DNA of 30,000 nt from Actinidia chinensis (GCA_009663005.1 VIGQ01001197.1:1-30000); one strand, 5' to 3'; positions 11,655-22,834 are shown, counted from the stretch's first letter. Program-made: numbers and translations. The notes: a model not told the origin generated them from the sequence alone.

Positions 11655-12250
11655 ACAAATCCGCACATAGGCCGCCTAGCCCCGCCTAGGCACTAGGCCC
11701 CCCGGCTGGCCGCCCAGGAACGCCTATGGGCCCCCACATAGGGTTGGCCCTCCGCCCGCACGCTTAACGCTAGAGCTTTTTAGAGGACCGAGTTCTAATT
11801 TTTATGTATTTTAGAGACCTAAATGTTCCTTTCTATCTTCTCTTTGTTTATTTCAATATTAAAACATTTGACATTTAATATTTTGAGATCATGTTTTGGT
11901 TAGGAATTGATATTTGGTATGTATTATTATTTTTAATAACATTAATGACCTTAGATAAATAAAATAAATAATAATAATAAAAAAACCGCTTAGGCGGCTA
12001 GCCGCCTAGGCGCTAGGCCCCTTCGGCAGCCCAATTACGCCTAAACGAATTTTAGAACATTGGAATATTTATCAACTAGTTAATTCAGATATATAATATA
12101 TATCATATTAGAATCAATGATTAACTAGTTTAAATTCCAAGGTTTAAAAATCGTTAGCGGTAATTGGGCTGCCGAAAGGGGGCCTAGCGCCTAGGCGGGG
12201 TAGCCGCCTAAGCGGTTTTTTAGAACCTTGGAATTTAAACTAGTTAATCC
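11655..12250. repeat. GC-rich GCCTAGGCGCTAGGCC hairpin element
   Basis: GC-rich blocks built on GCCGCCTAGGCGCTAGGCCC stand out from AT-rich surroundings at 11668-11760, 11985-12043 and 12157-12222. The last two are near-perfect inverted copies of about 60 bases, from the AAAAACCGCTTAGGCGG end to CAGCCCAATTA. The 114-base loop between them contains a second palindromic motif, TTGGAAT...AACTAGTTAA (12060-12086) against TTAACTAGTTTAAATTCCAA (12121-12140). A further direct copy sits at 12228-12249. Such hairpins are common dispersed plant repeats; no protein is encoded. Flanking target duplications could not be fixed. Confidence 0.75.
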
Positions 12251-12267
12251 TTGCTTCCTAATACATG

Positions 12268-12312
12268 ATAATATATATATCTTATTATTATATATATAGA
12301 TATATATATTCT
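12268..12312. repeat. AT microsatellite-like tract
   Basis: Alternating A/T with TATATATA blocks lies at the inner edge of the right inverted-repeat arm. The left arm has a shorter ATATATA equivalent near 11072. Confidence 0.6.
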
Positions 12313-12735
12313 ATTTAAGTTTGTTTATTTAAGATTTGTTTTTAATAGAGTGAGCGAGAAAAATAAATTGTTTTGCATTATCTTAATGCACTAGAATTTT
12401 TATTTAACAATTGAAATAATTTTCTATTTACTAAAAATAAAAGATAGGGACATGGAATATAAATTTTTTTTGTTTAAAAAAGAAAAATACTTTTAATGGA
12501 GAGAGAGAGAGAAAAAGTGAGTTTGGTTGGGGTTTATATGGAATGGACAGCGAGCGAGTGATCCATGTGTGACGGTAAGTTGTATAGCAAAGGGAGAGAA
12601 GTCAAAGAGAGGCAAAGGGGCAACATGGTCATTTTTACCTCTTAATTCCATGTCACTGATATAAAGATTTCCATCCCCTCTTGACTTGATATAACCCTGC
12701 ACACACTCACTTTTAGAAATTTTCCCCCCAAATAT
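12285..12735 (-). repeat. Right arm of the large inverted repeat (partner 10550-11090)
   Basis: Its reverse complement matches the left arm from the ACTTAAATAGAATATATA block (12290-12330) out to the TTTATATCA, ACATGGAAT and TAAGAGGTAAAA blocks (12630-12670) and a TTTC...AAAGTG block near 12705-12725. A GA microsatellite at 12499-12513 is the counterpart of the CT-rich tract in the other arm. The minus-strand ORF inside (12493-12702) has no recognised similarity and covers the repeat itself. Confidence 0.8.
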
Positions 12736-12853
12736 TACCAGTCAAGAGTCGGCTGCTTTTCATGAAGTTCTTCGGACCATTTGGGTTTCATTGAGAGAGT
12801 TTTCACGTCTCAAACTCCCCACAGAAATGGTGACGCCAACATGGGAGTTTCAT

Positions 12854-12998
12854 AGAGTATTTACCTGAAATTTGTAGACAAAAGAGACTTAAAATGAGGA
12901 AGAAGGATATAAAATTGGACTTCCAAACATGGGCCATCATAGAGTATTTACCTGAAATTGTTTAGATAAAAGAGAGTTAAAATGAGAAAAGAAGGATG
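12854..12998 (+). repeat. Two-copy tandem repeat, period about 89 bases
   Basis: The block TAGAGTATTTACCTGAAATT, followed by AGA(C/T)AAAAGAGA, TTAAAATGAG and AGAAGGAT, starts at about 12854 and again at about 12943. The copies differ by a few substitutions and indels. It lies just outside the right inverted-repeat arm. Confidence 0.75.
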
Positions 12999-12999
12999 T

Positions 13000-15900
13000 G
13001 ACTAAGTCCACAGAAACTTGAGTATTCACGAAGGTAATGACTTCCATACGTGGAGAATCAAAACGCGACACTGTTTTTGCCCATGCCAATGTATGTATGC
13101 AATTGGGAATCCACCTAATTTTCTACCATAACCATAGAACCATATACTAGCTGGACCCAATTGTTTTCTTCTCCAAAAACCATACTAGGAATGATCTAAT
13201 GATCCATCACTCTTTCGCTCCACAGCCCATTTTTGTCTTCTCCATAACTATTGTGAAAGCTTCCTGTACTTGCATTACTATGAATGTGTTAATTTGATCA
13301 TCTCTCCAGTCCAATAGCCTTAATTGACCATTGCTGCCAAATCCAGTTCACAATGACCAAGAAATGAGAATGTGGCATTTTTGTCTTGGCAGAGATGCAG
13401 ACAAGCTTCGCATTTGTCTTCATGGAGGATCCCCCTGGCAGAGATATGTACTTATGAAACAAATAAATCAGCTCAAGTAACTTTTCAAAACTATTAATTT
13501 ATCATAGAGTAGATTCGCAGTATGGCTGACAAGAATGTGAACACATGGTGCTACAGATAGCGGCCTTCATGCCTAAAACGAAACCACTATGTCCCATTTC
13601 ATTTGAACCTACTAGCCGAGAATTGCTTCAGCTTCCAAGGTCTCTAGACTGACTAGCAGGTAAAGGCCTTCTTTCCAATTATCTTGTGGAAGCGAATTTT
13701 TATCATAAAACAAATTTATTTTTGCCAGTTTCTGAGCACATTTATACAAGAGTATGATCACAGAACTAAAGGCCACCAGATGAAAAAGAAAATCAGAAGT
13801 GAAATTGGAAAGTCCTTACGCAAAAGCAACCAAGTACAGCAAAGCAATTATCAATGAGGGAACCCTAAATAGACATGCATGAGGCACTACTACCTTCTGA
13901 ACAACACTTGTTTTGCCCTTGTCACAACAAAAGGCATTTATCAAGTCCCAATTAGAATACAAAGTCTGGGACTCGAGAATGAGAACAACACACAATAATA
14001 GACCAAAACAAAGACCAAGAAAAAGAGAACTAACAAAACTAGCAAACTCCCTCAAATTTTTTTTTTTCCAGTGGGAGGCCCACTCTTGAACAAAATCCGG
14101 CCGGCCCTTAATATTTTCCCCATCACCATGAAAATTCACAAATGCAAAAAAAAGGATTCTCCAATCAAGTCCTCCCTCACTAAACGTATCCACCATCCCT
14201 CATTTTCAAATGATAGGTACATTCCTACAATATTTACATTTCTTTCACAATTGTTAATCACTACAATAGTCAAAGTTTTTTTTTTCCCCACCTCCTTATT
14301 CCAAAGAACAAATAGACTTGAATTTGATTAATAAGTTTCTTTGAATTCTTGGCTGTTTTTTTGAACCTTATTTATCTTTTGGTAAGTGTTGAGTGGTCTT
14401 TAAACGATATGATTCTGCAAACGGGGTTTACCACCCCTTAAATATGCTCAGCTAAAATAGGCCAGATTTAAAAAATTAACTGGTGGCCTGCATATAGTAT
14501 TTTCCCTGAAGGCCGATTGGTTGGGAGAAAATGAAACCTCTCTCGCATGCAAAAGCACAACAATGTCAAGGAAAGACAAGGAGATGAAGTATATTACTCA
14601 TCCAAAGAGAAAATGGGAGGATGATGGGTTCAGTTGCTAGAGTTCGATCAGGCCACCCCCCAAAAAACAAATCCTACACTTTCTTCTCATGAAACCATCA
14701 GCCTCTAGCCTTCCCTTAAATCTCATAAGCATCCCTACAGTGGGGGGAACAAGCATGTCATTATTTGCATTTCAGGTAATAGCAGCATATGCCATAAAAA
14801 GATAATAAAGTACACTAAGCGATCTTCCGAACAACAGCCCATTAACGTAGTTAGTAACTAAAGATATTTAACGCATAAAATCATAGGAAAAGGGGTAAAA
14901 TCGTGTTTTCCTAACTAGTAACCCACGGGTGCTAAGTGTACTTGCAACAATCGATATCAGAACAACCAATATCATAATCTAAGTCTGCACAGTACTTAGA
15001 AAAGGATTTAAAAAAAAAAAACACATACGATTTGCACACCTCTTCACTAAAATCTTCTAAACCATTCTGACATACAATACGAAATTGGCCAAACCAAATA
15101 ATTTTCTCTGCAAAGGGACTTTAAGTAATAAATGTAAAAATAAAAAGACTAGAAAATTCTTTCTTGAAAAGGGATTTACTATCATTTAAATCATTTTAAA
15201 AACACTATGAGTCCAAGGAAGGACAATCTCATTATTTTGCAGCGAAGGCTGAGGGCCATAGAAGTGGGCACTTCACAAAGGGAAGGCATCACTCCGTTTT
15301 TGTATAGTAGAATAATTGCAAGGAAATGTCAAACATTAATATCCAAATACATTGCTATGCTTTCTTCTTCTCTAATTGTCTCCTCCAACATATGAGTAAA
15401 AGAAAAGGTACTCTTGTTGCAGAAAATAATAACTAGCAAAAAGAGGCCAATATCTTAAATCCCCAATTGGAAAAAAAACCAAAAACGTTATAAATGGCAA
15501 CAAACCAAAGTCCATAAATTAAACACAAATCAATCAAGATCAATAAGAACAAACCAATAAAAACTGAAATACTAACGCACCATTGCCAGGCAATGGCAGT
15601 GAGATCAAAACATAGCAGTAAACAAACGTCAAAAAAAAACAAACAAATTTGGGGGATTTCAGAAACCCATTAAATTTTAAATTCTAGGGCAGACCTCTTT
15701 GGTTTCCCCATGTTCGCTGGCCAGTGTAGAGATAAGAGAAACAGAATCCCACAAAATCACAACCCTGACACCTCTTCCGTGAGTATTACTCTCTCTCTCT
15801 GGTCCTCTCTCTTCGGTGGGGGAGATGAGATCTCGGAGAGAGATCGGCTGGATTCATTGGCCATAGCTGTGTTTCAAACTTCAAAAAGAGAGAGATCAAA

Positions 15901-17014
15901 AACTTGTTAAATTTTGTAATCGGGGGGAGGCCATGAATATCCCGGGGACGGAAATCACCCACACTCCCCCGTGCCTCCGACGAAAAAGCCCTAAATTTTG
16001 CGAAAAGCGGAATCCAACCTAACTTCAAAAAGTACGGTGCGATAATGCCACCATAAAGTATTGCTGGACCACGACTCTCATTCAAACTGACAGCTTTAAA
16101 AAAACAACCCCTTTTTTTTTTTCCTCATCTCACAGCCTTGTTGGTTTTTTTTTGTGAGAATTCAATTTTGCCAAAACACTTTGTCAAAAAAATCAGTTGG
16201 TAAAAAACAAAAAATATGCTCATTGGGTTTTTTCGCAGCTTAATAAAATCATGGTGAAATATTAAATGACTTAAGATTTTTAGAAACAATCTTGTGTAGT
16301 TCTAGTTTCTTTTTCCGATAATCTCATGAGAGATTTCTACAGTCACTAAGTTAATTAATATTGGAGTTTGAATAAAGTTTTTAGAGAGAATTGGTAAAAT
16401 GAAAAAAGAGTAAAGAAAAAGATTAAAACTGAATTGTTAAATGTATTAACATTTTTCTTTTTCTTCCCTTTTTTATTTTTTTTTTCATGTTGAACAAATT
16501 CTTAAAAAAAACCTCCTCCAACACGGGTTAAATCTTCTCTCATGAAAAATCATTTTTTCTTTGGTTTGGTTTAAAAACAACAAGATCACAGACACTAATA
16601 AATTATTTCAAAAATAAATAAAAAGGAAAGGAAAGAAAAGAAAAGTGGAGAAGCATAAGATAAAAAAAAATCATATTAATTTTTACTTTATTGTCCTTTC
16701 TCAAAACTAGGAACCAATTCAAGGGAGGAGGAAAATATTTTAAATTTTTTGTTCATTTATTTTTCCCCCTGTCGAAAAAACCATAAATTCGTTATTTTTC
16801 CCAAATTGGGAATAGAGAAGGATATACTAGATAATAGAATCGGAACTATAATTTTGAGAATAAACTGTAAATTAGAGTGGACCAATCATCTTCTATGGCT
16901 TCGATAATCCAATTATTTATTTTTATATAATTAGTCTATTCAATAACTTTACAAAATGAAAACGATCGAATATATATCTTCATTTATTTTAATTTTTTGG
17001 GCTCTATGATAATA
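13000..17014. other. Extra sequence between modules C and D of copy 1, no confident gene
   Basis: Copy 2 has roughly 60 bases between C and D; this stretch is most of the 5.7 kb found in copy 1. The longest ORF (minus strand, 13816-14196) is hydrophobic in its middle but matches no family I know. At 15700-16080 the GC content rises, with CT repeats (15787-15802), a GAGAGA region and a CCCTAAATTTT element (15988-16001) resembling a telo-box on the strand reading toward lower coordinates. This could be a promoter or leader of a minus-strand transcript, but no coding exon was found behind it. 16100-17000 is A/T runs. Confidence 0.45.
15700..16080 (-). promoter_or_regulatory. Possible promoter or leader region
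   Basis: A locally GC-enriched stretch contains a CCCTAAATTTT telo-box-like element and CT/GA-rich tracts, features often seen around plant transcription starts. No TATA box or downstream gene could be matched to it, so this is a weak positional guess. A 99-residue minus-strand frame across 15786-16085 reads through the repeats and looks like chance. Confidence 0.2.
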
Positions 17015-17230
17015 TCAGCTTGTAGCACTCGCGAAGTAATTTGTGCTAGGTTATTATGAGGACTTCTAAAGGATTAATTCCTTCTCCCATTATTAGAGGT
17101 ACCGATTCTTATGTCATTTTCCCCTCGATCAAATATTGTTTTGTGATATGTATCTTTTTGTGCATAATGGTCATATTTGGCTTTAACCAAGCTTTGTGCC
17201 AAAATTTGTAAGTATTTTAAAAAAAAAACA
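17015..17230. repeat. Module D, copy 1
   Basis: This aligns with 23060-23280 in the same orientation. Shared blocks are AGCAC, TTGTGCTAGGT, ATGAGG, AGAGG/AAAGGATT, CCCATT, GATTCTTNTGTCATTTT, GGCTTTA with CCAA, and GCCAAAATTT followed by AAGTATTTTAA. The sequence just after it in copy 1 (17268-17315, containing TTTCCGAGAATCCC) has its partner elsewhere, at 26375-26440. Confidence 0.7.
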
Positions 17231-18484
17231 CAATCAGATAGTTATTTATTTGCCCATCTGTCCCCATCACCACTTACCATCACCCACTTTCCGAGAATCC
17301 CTTTCCCTCATTTTTCTGCTCTCTCTTCACACTTGTCCACAATCCATTTTTGTTCCGCACTTCTGGCATCTTCTCCCTCTCCAATTACCTGACTACAATC
17401 AACCCATATCCCGCAGGTAAATGTCGGCGGCAATTCTATATATATGCTTTCCGTTATCACCTATTAATTGTTACTGCCAGAGGCGGCGATCCATGATAAT
17501 TGTTTTTGTCCAATATTTGCTTTAACACCTTTTCGATCTTTGTGGAGCGCCGCCTGAATAGTTCATTGTTTGTGTTTTGAAATAGAGGAATATATGAAAC
17601 TAACTACACTTCGAAACACCATAAAAATCACCGTGATCATCCACATGAATGCCAAAACCTCTAGGGTATGAGGGGGGTCGCTGTATTGCGTAATGTTCGC
17701 TAAAAACCCGATCATTATCAGTCCCTTTCTAAACATGCTGCGGAGTAGCAACAGCAGCCTAACTGTTTACATTTACTTGGCATAAAGTTATGTGCAGAAG
17801 TACCCTTTGAGTTGAAACATCCGTTGCACTCAGAACCACGACTCCCTCACTCTCTCGTTGCTGGGGCGCCAAAAGTTATTGGCAATTGGCATGGCCCTGC
17901 GCAACAGTGTTATAAAAAAATAAGGAAGAGTGTATGAAATGTTACACCTTGTGGGTTAAGACTCCGGACTTGGATGTGCTTCCAAGCGCCTTCAAGAATC
18001 CAACACGACATTTCACCCTACATTTACCCTTTTGATCCCATTTGTGCTGGAGCCAAGCCTCATTCTCCACTGTTTACGCTTGCGGCAATGACATAGAGGC
18101 CTGTATCTTATCAATGTAGGTAGTTGTTGCCTTCTTTGGTTCACGTTGGAGCTGTTCTTTGCCATGGCCTTCCCACCTCTCATACAACAGCATCACTCCT
18201 CACTCGTGTGGAGTGCATATGTAAATGGAATTCCAAATTTGGCCGCTCCTGTGACAATATGTCGCGAGAAACTTGACAAGAATAATTTGGTTCTTATCAT
18301 AGTGTATTGATGCAGATATTATCCTCATTTTAGTTTGCGGCCATACAGAAGAGTTTCAGGGTTTTGTCATTTTTTCTTCCCTTTCCTATATTTATTATGA
18401 TATTTTTTTTTGTGCTTCAAACAAATCTGATTTATAGTTTAGTTTTTCAGTATTCGCAAAATAACCTCATAATGTATCCAAAAT
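17231..18484. other. Sequence between modules D and E of copy 1, possible decayed upstream DC1 part
   Basis: A pyrimidine-rich tract (17265-17400) resembles a leader. About 18060-18300 has Cys-containing plus-strand fragments (for example YACGNDIEAC) that could be remnants of an upstream DC1 unit, but the spacing is not convincing. In copy 2 the corresponding gap is only about 390 bases. No other gene was seen. Confidence 0.35.
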
Positions 18485-19785
18485 TAATGAGATTCACATG
18501 CGTCTTTATTTTGGGGTACTTTTAAGTAGTCATTTTTTGGTTTTATAGGCATTGCTGAACCTTTTTTTTTTTTTTTTTTCTTGGGGGCTTTAGTAGCTCT
18601 TATTATTGTTAATTTGCTGTTTGGTTTTTTAGGATAGAGAAGAAGATTGTTTCTTCGAGACGCGACCGAATTGCGATCCTCTCTTTTGCCGATGCCAAAT
18701 GAATCCATAATTGTAATAAAATAAATGATTTGTCAAAAGTACGAAGACGAAGCTGGAAAAACATCAAGATAAAGCACAAACTTTGACTTATTTTTGGTCA
18801 TCCCCACACATTGTCGCTTTTTTTTGATGAGCAGCAATTAACAATGAATTGTTCTAATGGTAGCAAAGACAAACTAATGCTGAAGCCTGCGTGGGACCAA
18901 TCTCCTATCCTCCCATTTAAAATGGTTGCACCTCAATGTAATACTATTTGTCTCCACAAATGTTGTGTCGATTTACCCACTCAAATTGAAGCACTAAAAG
19001 GCACTCCACTCACAGAGGACACGCTTCCCTCGTCTTTTTGTTTTTTTTTTTTTTGCGACAAAAGACTCTGAAGATTTTGGCTTATTTAGTTAGCTGTGCA
19101 TGCTGCAATAAATTATGCAACGGATTCCTCTTCAATTGTGCGAAGTGTCAAAGAATTTTGCCTTGGATGTTAAGTGTGCTACCTATTCTCTGGACCTATC
19201 AAACAGAAGGTCACAAGGCACCCCCGTCTTACACCTCTTCCGACGAGGTTAACAAATTGGCCGATTGTATGCATGTTCCTTTGAGTTCATGTCGGTTTTG
19301 GGGGGGGGGCAATGGTCAAATGTAACATTTGTGTTTTCATCATGCACAGTGATTTTTTATGTGTATCACCAGCTCTGAAGCATAGATACGACGATACACT
19401 TCCTTTTTAATAAAATAATCCTAGCATATTAAATGCGCTCTCCAGAACCATCACATCCGGATGATATTATTACTGTAAATTTGTGAGAAAGAAGTAAACC
19501 CGAAGAATGGTTCTAAACCATTGGTATAATGTGACCAGTCTATTCACGTTAGCTGCATCAACATTATCAGAAGTATTCAAATATAAGTTTGGGGTCTCCT
19601 TTAAGGTGGAAGGTCCGGCACTACCCTCCTCAATTTTGTTCACTTTAGGAACGAATATGGCTCCTCGTTGCAATGCCTGTGGCAAAATACTGCATCGGTT
19701 ACTTTTTCCATTTGCCCTGGTTTCACATGTGGTCCTGGTGAATTTAAGCTCCACCTTGAATGTGCTTCAGAAATGCTGAAAAAAT
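18485..19785 (+). pseudogene. DC1 (Cys/His-rich C1) domain protein gene, decayed; module E copy 1
   Basis: DC1 domains are plant zinc-binding C1-like units, usually repeated several times in one protein. Three decayed units are visible in order. Unit 1 has EACVGPIS (about 18882-18910) and, in another frame, LHKCCVDLPTQIE (18952-18990), the typical LHxxC end. Unit 2 has CACCNKLCNGFLFNCAKC (19095-19148), two CxxC pairs, followed after a frameshift by ALDVKCA. Unit 3 has CNACGK (19669-19686), then after a shift SICPGFTC and LHLECA (ending 19766). Cys spacing and the LHxxCA end are those of the family; an undamaged protein would be several hundred residues. Frame changes within every unit make it a pseudogene as written. 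Part of it, to about 19618, aligns with 23668-24936. Confidence 0.75.
18562..18579. repeat. Poly-T run of 18
   Basis: A homopolymer within module E; copy 2 has only a shorter, interrupted T run at 23756-23770. Length is likely unstable and may be mis-sequenced. Confidence 0.8.
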
Positions 19786-20363
19786 TTATCAAAACACTTC
19801 ATGGGACGGCGTACGCACTTTTTCACACAACGGTACTTATATAATGGGTGGCTCCATTAATAAAAGTTCCGTTCTAGTATCTGCAAATGGGTTTGGATGT
19901 TCCTCTCTCATCAATCTCAGTTGTATTTATTTGTTGTTGTTTGTGTGGTTGTTTGTGTGGATTACCCTGTGCTATGGTAATGTTGCAAGTTTTTGTCTTA
20001 ATGCTTAATTAAAATTCAAGTGTGTTCAGTTTGATGCTTAAGTTCTCTGCATGTGTTGGGGGCCAAAATAATTAAACCATAAATTTTAAAAAATTATAAA
20101 AATCCGTGAAAAGCATAAATTAAGTTCTAATTCTTAGTGGTTGTTTGATAAAAGATTGAAATTCCTGAAACACTGAAAAACTTTAAAAAATAAGTATTGT
20201 TGAGTGATGAATGTTTTAAGTTAAAAAGTTATTTGATAAGTATACAAATGCTGAATTAAATAATTTAAATATTTCACAAACTAATGCTAAATCTAATTTG
20301 TAATATATTCAACAAATTTATATTATTTTTTTTTAAAATTTATCAAGAAGTTTTTGGTGTTTT
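19786..20363. other. Spacer between modules E and F of copy 1, no gene seen
   Basis: A T/G-rich stretch near 19920-19965 and AT-rich sequence after 20050. A plus-strand ORF at 19760-20008 runs on from the DC1 tail in a shifted frame and becomes low-complexity. No family motif. Confidence 0.5.
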
Positions 20364-20880
20364 GTTGGTGTTCAAATGGTATTGGTGTTGGGGTTGTGGC
20401 ATTGGTAGGGGTAGTGAGGAATGAGTGGTGGTGGTTGTTGGAGGTATAATAGCGGCTGGAAGATGAACTGCTACTCCAGAATCTGACCATGAAATTGTGG
20501 GTGTGTTGTTGGTGTTCAAATGGTATTGGTGTTGGTGGTTGTGGCATTGGTAGGGGTATGGAGGAAGGTTATGTGGTGGTGGTGTGTTGGAGGTAGAATA
20601 GCGGCTGTGAAGATGAACTGCTACTCCCAGAATCTGACCATGAAAGTCTTTTCTTTGAATTTGTTGAATGTTTTTCACTTTCTCCTCAAATTTAATATAT
20701 TTTTGCATTGGCTTGACTAGTGGAATTCGAAAAATAAAAAAAAATGAACCAAATTAGAAAAAAGTCTACTAACGAGAAAAGAAAAAGACAAAAAACCCAT
20801 AAACAAAACTAACTTTTTCTTATTTTTAATGAAACTTAAATAGGTTTTGTTTTTAGCTCCCCAAAATCATTCGACCCATT
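20364..20880. repeat. Module F, copy 1: 144-base GT-rich tandem repeat plus A/T-rich tail
   Basis: GTTGGTGTTCAAATGGTATT starts at 20364 and again at 20508, each followed by GTGGCATTGGTAGGGGTA, a GGTGGTGGT region, TTGGAGGTA(T/G)AATAGCGGCT and GAAGATGAACTGCTACTCC. The tail (20640-20880) has TTTCTTTGAATTTG, ATGAACCAAATT, AAAAGTCTACTAACGA, TTTTTCTTATTTTTAATGAA and AGCTCCCCAAA, all also present in order at 26560-27265. On the minus strand the tandem part reads as Pro/His/Thr-rich frames with repeated PIPFEHQQ; this follows from the repeat itself and I do not call a gene. Confidence 0.8.
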
Positions 20881-21484
20881 TACCCCACATCAAAAGACCA
20901 ACGACTTAAGTCCTAAAAGTCATAGTTTAATTTTAAATTTGGTGTAAGTTGTGCTCTTTGTGCCCAAACTATTGTAGAGTTAACTGTAGATTTGTAACGG
21001 TCAAGGTATGTGATTTTGGAGACTAAAACCAAACAACCACAGTAAAAAATTTCTCTTTAAACTAACAAGAGTAGAGCCTTCTTCCTATTTTAATGAAAAT
21101 TTTAGCTTACAAGGGCGTATACATACACACTCAGTTTCAGGATTCGGGGTTATTGCGGAGAGGTTCAATCCACTGTCGGGTTGCAGGGACCCAAAACGAC
21201 GTCACCAAATTCCCCGCAAAAAACCTCTCTCCCAGTTTTCATCCTGTTCCCCCCCCCCCCCCCCAAAATGGGTCTAGATCAATTCGTATACACTCTAAGT
21301 ACAAACAGGGGGAATCAGAATTTTTCGGATAAACCAAAACAAAAACCAGAAAGATTTTGATTCAATCATACCCAATAATGGTTTCGTAGGATGCTCATCA
21401 AATTCATGAAAACAAATATATATTATGCCTAGATAGATATAAAAATAGATACATATAAGGGAAATACATATTCAATTCAGAGCT
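20881..21484. other. Spacer between the two composite blocks, no gene seen
   Basis: Contains a run of 16 C (21249-21264), rare in such AT-rich DNA, inside a short ORF at 21093-21332 that has no recognised similarity. Otherwise AT-rich. Confidence 0.5.
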
Positions 21485-21720
21485 TTCGCCAAAAATTCTG
21501 CATTTTATCGATATACGCTGATGGTAATAATGCCGGTGTCGGTCACAATGATGATGCCGGTGCGATGTACCGCCATCAATGAAGATGGTGACGACGACGT
21601 GTTAAATGACGCAATAGCAAAACGAAAAAAAAAATCATGGAATGATTTTTTTTTAATTATTCCAAAGATTTCTCAATAACACTCTTGAATAAAAAAGAAA
21701 AAAACAAATTTAATTATAAC
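21485..21720 (-). repeat. Dispersed repeat, inverted relative of 780-1010
   Basis: In reverse complement the order of T-rich, A-run/TCATT and CGNCATCAT/CACCGGCATTAT blocks follows 780-1010. The GATGATG/GTGACGACGACG part is a simple-sequence-like tract that may exaggerate the similarity. Confidence 0.4.
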
Positions 21721-21732
21721 AACAAATTTCTC

Positions 21733-22818
21733 ATATGCCATAATAATCACCATATCCTCAATTATCATTCATAAGCCAAAAAAACAGGAAATAAAAAAGA
21801 TGAAGAAGAAAACTCCGTAGATAAGACAAACTCATGGTGTTAGGTTTCTCCCAGCAAAGTGCCACTTAATTTGCTATTCCAAGAACAAAAACCTTTCAAA
21901 ATTCAATCAAATGATGCCTAACAATCAACCTTATAAATGCAGAATAATCCTAGGTTGACAATGCATTCAATAGAAAGAATTTACAAAAATTAGAATCAAA
22001 AATAGTAGGAGAAGAACTCTCTGGTATCATCAGATAAGTGCTTTTATCATTTGAAATGGAATCACGGCGAGCATCGCCTTGCATGAAAGAACGGCGTTAA
22101 CCCATAGTTAGCAATATGCGCCAATATCCTTGTAACGGATGAACGTCCATGGCATCATCAACAAGGAAAGACCAGTCCCAAAGTAGACGGAGGATACTGT
22201 CGAAGTAGGAAAAGAAACATTGAAGATGTTGGTGTGGTGTGTGTGTGATTGAAACAAACCAATGAGCAATTGATTGATATAGGGAAGGGAACCTCACACA
22301 TTCCCAGTAGAACTCCTATGCTGCATGAGGCAACAAATGACCCAGAGACCACAGATCAGATAAAACTCTTAATGTAGTACGGCCAGACAATTTGTCCTCT
22401 GACATACATTTTCGGAAGTGTAGAGTGTTTACTTACAAGATTGAACGTGTTAACACAGAGCAGCGAAAGCAAAATAGGCGATTTCTAATCCTGATAATAA
22501 ACACAACAGGTAATATTACACGTGTAAGAATTTACTACAACCAGCTAAAGAAAGTTACTCACAGCCAGCTGAAACAAGAGTCGCATACAAGAATGTCGAT
22601 TTTCAAATGGAAAAACTTCATAAATAAATAATGTAACACTGCCAAAGTCCCTTTAAAACTGGGAGAAGGAGACATAAACATTTCACACGTTGCTTGCATG
22701 TTTTTATAGATGGATTAATGTGCTTCAAGGGCGCATGGCCTAACAAAATACTCCCACACGATTGAATTTTGCGAGGTGGGATTACAAGATTGACAAGGTA
22801 AACAAGTAATGAACCCAT
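21733..22818. repeat. Module B, copy 2, with a kinase-like minus-strand segment
   Basis: This is the partner of 5776-6830; landmarks are given there. On the minus strand 22357-22322 reads DLWSLGHLLPHA, followed by GVLLG and a TGTGAGG donor-like border. The D-x-W-S-x-G core is the conserved subdomain IX of eukaryotic protein kinases (helix F). No ATP-site lysine, HRD or DFG motif was found nearby, so a kinase remnant is only a possibility. Flanking minus-strand frames (22097-22297, 22618-22818) are interrupted relative to copy 1. Confidence 0.75.
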
Positions 22819-22834
22819 TGAGATACAATGAATT

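Noticed and set aside
13816..14196. A 126-residue minus-strand ORF with a hydrophobic middle
   Set aside because: No motif, no homologue I recognise, no partner in copy 2, and it runs across a poly-T tract.
15988..16001. Telo-box and GC-rich stretch as a definite promoter
   Set aside because: A single short motif without TATA box or downstream exon; listed only as a weak regulatory candidate.
17940..18010. tRNA-like stretch
   Set aside because: No cloverleaf with a proper T-loop and acceptor stem could be drawn.
20364..20645. CRISPR-like regular repeat
   Set aside because: Only two units of 144 bases, without short repeats and unique spacers, in a plant nuclear context. It is an ordinary tandem duplication.
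20343..20708. A Pro/His/Thr-rich 121-residue minus-strand ORF
   Set aside because: Its composition follows from the GT-rich tandem repeat. The frames shift between the two repeat units, and the related sequence at 26450 is not open in the same way.
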